From Actinomycetota bacterium (GTDB taxonomy: Bacteria > Actinomycetota > Thermoleophilia > Gaiellales > Gaiellaceae), in the NCBI GenBank assembly GCA_013696185.1, contig JACCZA010000372.1, forward strand, positions 1 through 6,622: a stretch of DNA of 6,622 nt. The letters are read 5' to 3'. The notes under the pieces were generated by a model, which did no database searches, had not been told where the DNA came from, and saw nothing but the letters and a program-made list of their open reading frames with translations. The position numbers and the translations under genes were made by a program. Each line of letters begins with the position of its first letter. The stretch's first letter is position 1. Shown one piece after another: positions 1 through 5,160 of this stretch.

Positions 1-73
1 GGCACGTCGTCTCGTCGACGCCGTGCTCGGCGAGCGCCTCGGGCCAGCCGGGCTGCCGCGCCAGCGTGCTCAC
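1..73 (-). CDS. Possible start of a further operon gene, cut by the window edge
   Basis: An open frame begins with GTG at 73-71, 7 bases after the RNase J stop codon, and stays open to the window edge for 24 codons (beginning M-S-T-L-A-R-Q-P-G-W). The composition is mixed (Trp, Glu, His, Asp) and not the arginine/proline-rich look of the shadow frames here. Its direction and spacing fit a further member of the same operon. I do not recognise the family from so few residues. There is no Shine-Dalgarno sequence, and no TAnnnT hexamer at the distance seen at other starts, so it may depend on readthrough from rnj. The true start could lie outside the window, and the frame could be accidental. Confidence 0.35.
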   Translation of the reverse strand, partial: MSTLARQPGWPEALAEHGVDETTC

Positions 74-80
74 CGTGTAT

Positions 81-1736
81 CTAGACCTCGATCACGACGG
101 GGAGGATCATCGGCCGCCGCCCCGTGCGGTCGTAGACGAGCTGCCCGACGCCGTCGTGCAGGTGCTCCTGCACGAGCTTGATCTCGCGCACGTCGCCCCG
201 CAGGCACTCGTCGAGCACGCGCCTCGCCTCCTCGCGCATCTCCTCGAGCAGCGGCCCCGGCTCCGAGAAGCCGCGTGCGATCAGCTCGGGGGCTGCCGTG
301 GCGCCGTCGCCGCTCGCGAGCGTGGCGACGACGATGAGCACGCCGTCCTCCGAGAGCCGCCGCCGATCGCGCAGCGCGACGTCGCGCACATCGCCGACGC
401 CTAGGCCGTCGACGAAGGTCACTCCCGACTCCACCTGGCCCACGATCTGCACGCCGCGCGGTGAAAGCTCGACGACGGACCCGTTCTCGGCCATCACGAT
501 CGAGTTGGCCGGCACCCCCGAGTCGCGCGCGAGCTGGGCGTGCGCGGCCAGCATCCTGAACTCCCCGTGCACGGGCATGACCGCGCGCGGTCTCAGGAGG
601 GCCAGCACCAGGCGCAGCTCCTCGGCGTTGCCGTGTCCGGACACGTGCACCGGCGCGTTCGCCTGGTGCAGCACCTCCGCGCCCGAGCGAGCCAGCCGGT
701 TGATCGCGTCGTGGACGCGCAGCTCGTTGCCCGGGATCGGCTTCGCCGAGATGATGACCGAGTCGCCGCGCTCGATCTTGACCGCGGGATGATCCCTGTA
801 GGCGATCCGGGTCAGCGCCGAGAGCGGCTCGCCCTGGCTGCCGGTGCAGAGGATGAGGATGCGCTCGGGCGGATGGTCGTCCAGCTCGGCGGGACGGATC
901 AGCGTGTCGTCGGGCACCTCCATGTAGCCGAGGCTGCGCGCGATGTTCAGGTTCTTGCGCATCGAGCGGCCGACGACGCACACCTTGCGGCCCACCTGCA
1001 CGGCGACGTCGACAGCCTGCTGCATGCGGTGGACGTTCGAGGCGAACGAAGCGACGAGGACACGGCCCGTGCGGGCCGGGATCAGCTGGCGGAACGCCTC
1101 GCCGACGAGCCGCTCGGAGCCCGTCACGCCGGGGAGCTCGGCGTTCGTCGAGTCGCCGAGGAGGAGGTCGACGCCGCGGTTGCCGATCTCGGCGAGCCGG
1201 CCGACGTCAGTCTTCAGCCCGTCGACGGGCGTGTGGTCGATCTTGTAGTCGCCCGTGCAGACGATCCGTCCGCCCGGCGTCTCGAGCACGACCGCCACGC
1301 AGTCCGGAATCGAGTGCGCCATCCGGATGAACTCCAGCCGGAACGGCCCGAGCTGGATCGGCGCGCCGTCGGGATCGATCTCGCGCAGCTCCGAGCTGCG
1401 CAGGAGCCCGTGCTCGTCGAGCTTCGACTTGACGAGACCGAGCGTGAGCTTGGTCGCCCAGATCGCCGGCGCCCCCACCTCGCGCAGCAGGTACGGCAGC
1501 GCGCCGACGTGATCCTCGTGCCCGTGCGTGAGGACGACGCCGCGGATGTCGGCCCGTCGCTCGCTCAGGTACGAGAAGTCGGGCAGCACGAGGTCGACGC
1601 CGAGGTGCTCGTCGCGCGGGAACGCGAGCCCGGCGTCGACGACGACGATCGAGCCCTCCGCCTCGAAGGCGGTCATGTTCTTGCCCACCTCGCCCAGGCC
1701 CCCGAGCGGGATGATGCGGCAGGTGCCGTCGGCCAT
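81..1736 (-). CDS. rnj: Ribonuclease J (metallo-beta-lactamase/beta-CASP nuclease)
   Basis: Cytoplasmic RNase with 5'-to-3' exonuclease and endonuclease activity in mRNA decay and rRNA maturation. The 551-residue product is the usual RNase J length. It opens with IIPLGGLGEVGKN and carries the zinc motif HGHEDH at 71-76, then H141 (HSIPD), D163 (GDYKID), GDSTN at 194-198, SFASNVHRMQ at 230-239, CTGSQGEP at 297-304, HVSGHG at 364-369 and PVHGEFRML at 388-396. H71, H73, D75, H76, H141, D163 and H390 cover the metal ligands known from Bacillus RNase J1. The C-terminal domain is present and ends PVVIEV. The ATG at 1736 is chosen because family similarity begins there; the frame stays open further upstream only as Arg/Pro-rich sequence inside dapA. 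The gene lies 26 bases after dapA, an association conserved in actinobacteria. No Shine-Dalgarno sequence is visible; TAAGAT stands 7 bases before the ATG, so a leaderless transcript is possible alongside dapA readthrough. Confidence 0.96.
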   Translation of the reverse strand: MADGTCRIIPLGGLGEVGKNMTAFEAEGSIVVVDAGLAFPRDEHLGVDLVLPDFSYLSERRADIRGVVLTHGHEDHVGALPYLLREVGAPAIWATKLTLGLVKSKLDEHGLLRSSELREIDPDGAPIQLGPFRLEFIRMAHSIPDCVAVVLETPGGRIVCTGDYKIDHTPVDGLKTDVGRLAEIGNRGVDLLLGDSTNAELPGVTGSERLVGEAFRQLIPARTGRVLVASFASNVHRMQQAVDVAVQVGRKVCVVGRSMRKNLNIARSLGYMEVPDDTLIRPAELDDHPPERILILCTGSQGEPLSALTRIAYRDHPAVKIERGDSVIISAKPIPGNELRVHDAINRLARSGAEVLHQANAPVHVSGHGNAEELRLVLALLRPRAVMPVHGEFRMLAAHAQLARDSGVPANSIVMAENGSVVELSPRGVQIVGQVESGVTFVDGLGVGDVRDVALRDRRRLSEDGVLIVVATLASGDGATAAPELIARGFSEPGPLLEEMREEARRVLDECLRGDVREIKLVQEHLHDGVGQLVYDRTGRRPMILPVVIEV

Positions 1737-1743
1737 GGAGGTG

Positions 1744-1749
1744 ATCTTA
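1744..1749 (-). promoter_or_regulatory. Candidate -10 element for leaderless rnj transcript
   Basis: On the minus strand TAAGAT matches the actinobacterial -10 pattern TAnnnT and ends 7 bases before the rnj ATG. Transcription from such an element would begin at or next to the A of the start codon. No convincing TTGACA-like -35 lies 17-18 bases upstream; many actinobacterial promoters lack one. No Shine-Dalgarno sequence competes with this reading. It is an inference from position and sequence only. Confidence 0.45.
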
Positions 1750-1762
1750 GGGCGGCCGGTGG

Positions 1763-2647
1763 TCAGGCAGCGGCGGACGCGAGCGACCCGAGCCGCTCGA
1801 GGCAGCGGCGGATCTCCGCCACCTCGTCGGCGGAGGCCTCCACGAGCGGAAGCCGTAGGCCGCCGACCTCGTGGCCGAGCAGGTTCAGCGCCGCCTTGAT
1901 CGCGATCGGGTTCGGCGCCACCTTGAGGATGTCGAGGGCCGGGCCCAGCTCCCGGTCGAGCGCGCGGGCCCCGGCGAGGTCGCCGGCGCGGTAACGGGTG
2001 ATCAGCTCCCGGACCTGCGGCCCCGCCACGTGCGTGTGGACGCACACCCCGCCGAGCCCGCCGAGCTCGAGGAAGGGCAGGATCAGATCGTCGTCCCCCG
2101 CGTAGAGGTCGAGCCCGGTCTCCTCGACGATCCGCCGGGCCTGCCCGAGGTCCGCGTTCGCCTGCTTGACGGCGCGGACCGTCGGGATCTCGGCGAGCTG
2201 GAGGAGCGTCTCGGGCTCCATGTTCAGCACCACCCGGCCTGGGATGTTGTAGGCGACGAGCGGCAGGTCGCTCGCTGCGGCGATCGCACGGAAGTGCTCG
2301 ACGATCCCCCGCGGCGGGGGCTTGTTGTAGTAGGGGGTGACGACGAGACAGCCGTCGACGCCGAGCTCGTGCGCCCGCTCTGTCAGGTGCACGGAGTGGG
2401 CGGTGGAGTAGGTGCCGGTACCCGCGATCACCGTCGCGCGGTCTCCGACCTCGTCGACGGCGGCTGCGTACAGCTCGAAGCGCTCGTCGTCGGAGAGGGT
2501 CGGCGCCTCGCCCGTCGTGCCGGTGACGACGATGCCGTCCGAGCCGTGCTCGACCAGGTACCGCGCGAGCGCCCGGAAGGCGTCGAGATCGACGGCGCCG
2601 TCCCGCGCGAAAGGCGTCACGATCGCGGTCAGGACCTCGCCCAGCAT
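1763..2647 (-). CDS. dapA: 4-hydroxy-tetrahydrodipicolinate synthase
   Basis: Condenses pyruvate with L-aspartate-4-semialdehyde through a Schiff base, the first committed step of the diaminopimelate/lysine branch, in the cytoplasm. The 294-residue product is normal for this TIM-barrel aldolase. The active-site set is complete and falls on the E. coli numbers: T44 and T45 in GTTGEAPTL, Y107 in TPYYNKP, Y133 and R138 in YNIPGR, and the Schiff-base lysine K161 in AVKQANADLG. The ATG at 2647 is chosen because the family N-terminus (LTAIVTPF) follows at once; the frame stays open upstream as Arg/Ser-rich sequence lying within the macro gene. It starts 10 bases after the macro gene stop and ends 26 bases before rnj. 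There is no Shine-Dalgarno sequence; TAGACT stands 7 bases upstream. The related N-acetylneuraminate lyases and keto-deoxy-sugar aldolases are less likely given the full DapA motif set and the neighbouring dapB. Confidence 0.95.
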   Translation of the reverse strand: MLGEVLTAIVTPFARDGAVDLDAFRALARYLVEHGSDGIVVTGTTGEAPTLSDDERFELYAAAVDEVGDRATVIAGTGTYSTAHSVHLTERAHELGVDGCLVVTPYYNKPPPRGIVEHFRAIAAASDLPLVAYNIPGRVVLNMEPETLLQLAEIPTVRAVKQANADLGQARRIVEETGLDLYAGDDDLILPFLELGGLGGVCVHTHVAGPQVRELITRYRAGDLAGARALDRELGPALDILKVAPNPIAIKAALNLLGHEVGGLRLPLVEASADEVAEIRRCLERLGSLASAAA

Positions 2648-2654
2648 CCCGGCG

Positions 2655-2660
2655 AGTCTA
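2655..2660 (-). promoter_or_regulatory. Candidate -10 element for leaderless dapA transcript
   Basis: TAGACT on the minus strand fits TAnnnT and ends 7 bases before the dapA ATG, the same spacing as at rnj and the ABC gene. Its first three bases are also the TAG stop codon of the macro gene, so the TA part is partly forced by coding needs and this instance is weaker evidence than the others. No Shine-Dalgarno sequence is seen in the 10-base gap. Confidence 0.3.
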
Positions 2661-3194
2661 CTCGGAGAGCCGAGCGGCCCCGGCAGCGGCCTCGAACGTC
2701 CGGCGCAGCTCTTCGCCGAGGAAGACGAAGCGGACGAGCTCGATCGCGGGCAGCCGGTCGAGTGCCTCGCGCACGGCTCCGATCGCGACGGGCGCGGCGA
2801 GCTCCGCGGGGTAGCCGTAGACGCCGCACGAGATGGCCGGGAAGGAGACACTCCGGCAGTCGAGCTCCGCCGCGACCTCGAGGGAGCGGCGGTGTGCCGA
2901 GGCGAGCTGCGCGGGCTCGCCCGCCTCGCCCCCGCGCCAGACGGGTCCGACCGTGTGGATGACGTACCGCGCGGGCAGTCGCCCGCCGGTGGTGGCCTTC
3001 GCGTCGCCCGTCTCGCACCCGCCGAGAAGCCGGCAGGCGGCGAGGATCTCCGGCCCGCCCGCACGGTGGATCGCCCCGTCGACCCCACCGCCGCCGAGCA
3101 GGCTCGTGTTCGCCGCGTTCACGATCGCGTCCACGCGCTCACGCGTCAGGTCGCCGAGCGCGAGCTCGAGCCGGGGGGACGGCGCGCTAGACAA
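2658..3194 (-). CDS. Macro-domain protein, MacroD/YmdB-like ADP-ribose (O-acetyl-ADP-ribose) hydrolase
   Basis: Predicted cytoplasmic hydrolase acting on O-acetyl-ADP-ribose or on mono-ADP-ribose attached to acidic residues. The 178 residues form one macro domain: GDLT at 14-17, DAIVNAAN at 22-29, the Gly-rich loop GGGGVDGAIH at 34-43 with D39, CETGDAKATTGG at 60-71, LPARYVIHTVGPVW at 73-86, and the phosphate loop FPAISCGVYGYP at 118-129. N26, N29, D39 and the GVYG loop fit the catalytically active MacroD-type class rather than a binding-only macro domain. The start is TTG at 3194, overlapping the dapB stop by 8 bases (TTGTCTAG); no ATG or GTG start gives the complete first beta strand. This implies translational coupling to dapB. 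It stands between dapB and dapA, where mycobacteria carry thyX. The exact substrate, and any link to lysine synthesis, cannot be read from the sequence. Confidence 0.92.
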   Translation of the reverse strand: MSSAPSPRLELALGDLTRERVDAIVNAANTSLLGGGGVDGAIHRAGGPEILAACRLLGGCETGDAKATTGGRLPARYVIHTVGPVWRGGEAGEPAQLASAHRRSLEVAAELDCRSVSFPAISCGVYGYPAELAAPVAIGAVREALDRLPAIELVRFVFLGEELRRTFEAAAGAARLSE

Positions 3195-3792
3195 GGAGCT
3201 GCTCGAGGCCCACGGTGAGGCCCGGCGGCAGCGTGGGCAAGCGCTCGAGCGCGAGCAGGACGCCCGGGACGAACGCCTCGCGCGCGAACGCGTCGTGGCG
3301 GATGGTGAGGAGCTGTCCCTCGCCGCCGAGCAGCACCTCCTGGTGGGCGACGAGCCCGGGCAGCCGCACCGAGTGGATGGTCGCGCCGCCGAGCCGCGCC
3401 GCCGTCGCCCGCGCGGTGCCCGAGGGCGCGTCGAGCTTCGTCTCGGCGTGCAGCTCGACGATCTCGGCCCGCGGCAGGTAGCGGGCGGCCTCCTCGGCGA
3501 AGCGCATCATCAGCACCGCGCCGACCGCGAAGTTGGGCGCGAAGAAGCAGGGCAGGCCCGCCTCGCGCGCGAGCCCGTCGACGAGCCCCTCGTCGAAGGC
3601 GGTCGTCCCGATCACGCACGGCACGCCCGCCGCCAGCGACGCGCGCACGTTGCCGACGACGGCGTCGGGCCGCGTGAAGTCGACGGTGGCCGCGGCGTCC
3701 TCGAGATCCGTCAGCTCGTGACCAGCCGCCTCGAGGGCGGGCCCGAGCACCCGGCCGACCTTGCCCCGGGCTCCGAGCAGCTGCACGTTCAC
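3187..3792 (-). CDS. dapB: 4-hydroxy-tetrahydrodipicolinate reductase, compact form
   Basis: Reduces the DapA product to tetrahydrodipicolinate with NAD(P)H. The Rossmann motif GARGKVG is at 7-13. Family motifs follow: VDFTRPD at 37-43, IGTTAFD at 61-67, APNFAVGAVLM at 85-95, ELHAETKLDAPSGTA at 113-127, VRLPGLVAHQEVLLGGEG at 142-159 and TIRHDAF at 163-169. H115 and K119 of the active-site HHxxxK signature are kept, but the second His is Ala116. At 201 residues it is 40-70 shorter than usual: one loss lies after the second strand near residues 29-36, another after DAPSGTA near 128-138. The GTG start at 3792 overlaps the peptidase stop as GTGA, implying translational coupling; there is no Shine-Dalgarno sequence. 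The frame is open far upstream, but that part is antisense to other genes. Motif order and the dapA context make dapB secure, although altered kinetics are possible. Confidence 0.92.
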   Translation of the reverse strand: MNVQLLGARGKVGRVLGPALEAAGHELTDLEDAAATVDFTRPDAVVGNVRASLAAGVPCVIGTTAFDEGLVDGLAREAGLPCFFAPNFAVGAVLMMRFAEEAARYLPRAEIVELHAETKLDAPSGTARATAARLGGATIHSVRLPGLVAHQEVLLGGEGQLLTIRHDAFAREAFVPGVLLALERLPTLPPGLTVGLEQLLV

Positions 3793-5081
3793 GCAGCGGC
3801 TGGCGTCTCGAGCTCCGGGTTGAGCGCCGCCACCGCGGCGGCGAAGCGCTCCTCGCTCGGGCCGATCCCCGCGGCGGAGATCTGCTGGGGAGCGAGGAGG
3901 AGCGCCGCGAGCTCGGCGACCGCGACCGCCTCGACGCCGTCGATCTCGGCGATCAGGCGCTCGAAGCTCAAGAGCTCCGTCTCGGTGATGAGCGAGCGCC
4001 CGAGCCTGCTCATCCGGTTCGACGTCGATTCCATGGACAGCATGATGCGACCCTTCAGGTTCTCCTTGGCCCGCTCGAACTCCCCCTCTCGCACGTTGCC
4101 GGCGGCGAGGTCGGCGATCTCCGCGGCGACGATGCGCAGGCACTCCTCGAGGTTCTCCTCGCGCGTGCCGACGTAGACGCCGATCAGGCCGGTATCGGTG
4201 TACTGGGAGCCGAAGCTGTAGACGGCGTAGGCCATGCCGCGCTTCTCGCGGATCTCCTGGAACAGGCGCGACGAGGCAGAGCCGCCGAGGATGGCGTCGA
4301 GGAGCGAGGCCGCGAAGCGGCGCCGGTCGGAGCGCGAGATCCCGGGAGCGCCGATGCACACGTGGTACTGCTCCGTCTCCTTCTGCTCGAAGCGCAGCCT
4401 CGGCGGCGGCGAGCTGACGAGGAGCGAGCGCACCGGACGCTCGCGGGCGGCGCCGGTCCGACCCGCCTCGGCCCGCTCGAGCAGCGCGGGCAGCCGGTCG
4501 GGCTCGAGGTTCCCCGCCGCCGAGACGACGATGTTCCGCCCGACGTACATCGAGCGGTGGTAGCCCGCGAGGTCGCCCCGGGCGATCGACGAGATCACGT
4601 CCCCGGTGCCGATCACGGGCCGTCCGAGGGAATGACCCTCGAAGACCGCCTCGGAGAGGAGGTCGTGGACGAGGTCCTGCGGGGCGTCGTCGACCATCGC
4701 GATCTCCTCCAGTACGACCTCGCGCTCGGCGTCGAGGTCGGCGAAGGTCGGGTCGAAGACCATGTCGGCCATCACGTCGAGGGCGGTCTCGAGGTGCTTG
4801 TCCGGGACGCGCGCGTACACGACCGTGTGCTCGCGCGAGGTCGCCGCGTTCAGCTCGCCGCCGAGCCCGTCGAAGATCTCCGCGATCTCCTGCGCCGAGT
4901 AGTGGCCCGAGCCCTTGAAGAGGAGGTGCTCGATGAAGTGCGAGACGCCCGTGTTCTCGAGCGTCTCGTCGCGCGAGCCGGCGCCGATCCAGAAGCCGAG
5001 CGACACCGAGCGGACGCTCTCGACGCGCTCGCTGATGACGCGCTGACCCGAGTCGAGCTCGGTGAGCACGTAGTTCTGCAC
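3789..5081 (-). CDS. pepR: M16B family zinc peptidase (PepR/MlpA-like, processing-peptidase type)
   Basis: Single-chain M16 metallopeptidase of 430 residues, the usual length of bacterial members related to mitochondrial processing peptidase beta. The inverted zinc motif HxxEH is H48-F-I-E51-H52 within GVSHFIEHLLFKG. The third zinc ligand is Glu125 or Glu126 in VVLEEIAM, 73-74 residues after H52 as the family expects. The C-terminal M16 domain (about 160-345) includes GGSASSRLFQEIREKRG and AYAVYSFGSQYTDTG. No signal peptide or membrane segment is visible, so it is probably cytoplasmic. The GTG at 5081 is chosen because similarity (YVLTELDSGQRVISE) starts directly after it. It heads the dap cluster and its stop overlaps dapB. 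In many actinobacteria and firmicutes this gene follows pnp, but here a divergent ABC exporter lies upstream. Physiological substrates are not clear in the family. TACGAT stands 6 bases before the GTG. Confidence 0.93.
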   Translation of the reverse strand: MQNYVLTELDSGQRVISERVESVRSVSLGFWIGAGSRDETLENTGVSHFIEHLLFKGSGHYSAQEIAEIFDGLGGELNAATSREHTVVYARVPDKHLETALDVMADMVFDPTFADLDAEREVVLEEIAMVDDAPQDLVHDLLSEAVFEGHSLGRPVIGTGDVISSIARGDLAGYHRSMYVGRNIVVSAAGNLEPDRLPALLERAEAGRTGAARERPVRSLLVSSPPPRLRFEQKETEQYHVCIGAPGISRSDRRRFAASLLDAILGGSASSRLFQEIREKRGMAYAVYSFGSQYTDTGLIGVYVGTREENLEECLRIVAAEIADLAAGNVREGEFERAKENLKGRIMLSMESTSNRMSRLGRSLITETELLSFERLIAEIDGVEAVAVAELAALLLAPQQISAAGIGPSEERFAAAVAALNPELETPAAA

Positions 5082-5087
5082 CGACCG

Positions 5088-5093
5088 ATCGTA
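5088..5093 (-). promoter_or_regulatory. Candidate -10 element for the peptidase/dap operon, leaderless
   Basis: TACGAT on the minus strand fits TAnnnT and ends 6 bases before the GTG start at 5081. With the usual spacing, transcription would begin on the G of the start codon. No clear -35 is visible upstream. Given the tight packing and overlaps downstream, this could be the main promoter of the five-gene cluster. Confidence 0.5.
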
Positions 5094-5095
5094 GC

Positions 5096-5126
5096 CGCGG
5101 CCTCCCCGGGCGCGGTGCGCGGCCTC
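5096..5126. repeat. Two-copy 9-bp direct repeat (CGCGGCCTC) in the divergent promoter region
   Basis: Copies lie at 5096-5104 and 5118-5126, identical over 9 bases with mismatches on both flanks. The 22-base period is close to two helical turns, which would put a protein binding both copies on one DNA face. The position, upstream of both predicted -10 hexamers, suits an operator. The GC-rich background makes chance repeats of this size more likely, so a regulatory role is only a suggestion. Confidence 0.3.
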
Positions 5127-5147
5127 GGTGTGCCGTTTCCGCCCAGG

Positions 5148-5153
5148 TACCGT
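5148..5153 (+). promoter_or_regulatory. Candidate -10 element for leaderless ABC exporter transcript
   Basis: TACCGT fits TAnnnT and ends 7 bases before the ATG at 5161. No purine-rich Shine-Dalgarno sequence is found in the preceding 20 bases; CCTTCAC directly precedes the ATG. A -35 element at 17-18 bases is not convincing. Confidence 0.45.
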
Positions 5154-5160
5154 CCTTCAC

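Larger units (their letters stand above)
5082..5160. promoter_or_regulatory. Divergent intergenic region between peptidase operon and ABC exporter
   Basis: These 79 bases separate two divergent starts and must serve both genes unless an upstream promoter lies inside a coding region. The region is very GC-rich in the middle, with AT-containing hexamers next to each start codon (TACGAT for the minus gene, TACCGT for the plus gene). A perfect 9-base direct repeat, CGCGGCCTC, occurs at 5096-5104 and 5118-5126, 22 bases apart start to start. GGGGAGG on the minus strand resembles a Shine-Dalgarno core but lies about 19 bases before the GTG, too far to act as one. Confidence 0.6.

Noticed and set aside
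1737..1750. Ideal Shine-Dalgarno sequence on the plus strand (GGAGGTGATC)
   Set aside because: No plus-strand start codon with a plausible protein follows at a suitable distance; it is the complement of bases upstream of rnj.
540..1994. A 484-codon plus-strand open frame opposite rnj and dapA
   Set aside because: Antisense shadow of two well-supported genes; rich in Arg, Ala, Asp and His with no motif.
1737..2045. N-terminal extension of RNase J by 103 residues
   Set aside because: The extension lies within dapA, is Arg/Pro/Gly-rich, and family similarity begins at the ATG at 1736.
2648..3088. N-terminal extension of DapA by 147 residues
   Set aside because: It lies antiparallel in content to nothing conserved and out of frame within the macro gene; the DapA active-site numbering matches E. 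coli exactly from the ATG at 2647.
5099..5108. GGGGAGG as ribosome binding site for the peptidase
   Set aside because: It lies about 19 bases before the GTG, beyond normal Shine-Dalgarno spacing, and no in-frame start codon lies closer to it.
5146..5151. GGTACC palindrome as an operator
   Set aside because: Only six bases, with no extension of symmetry on either side; it overlaps the candidate -10 element and is probably incidental.
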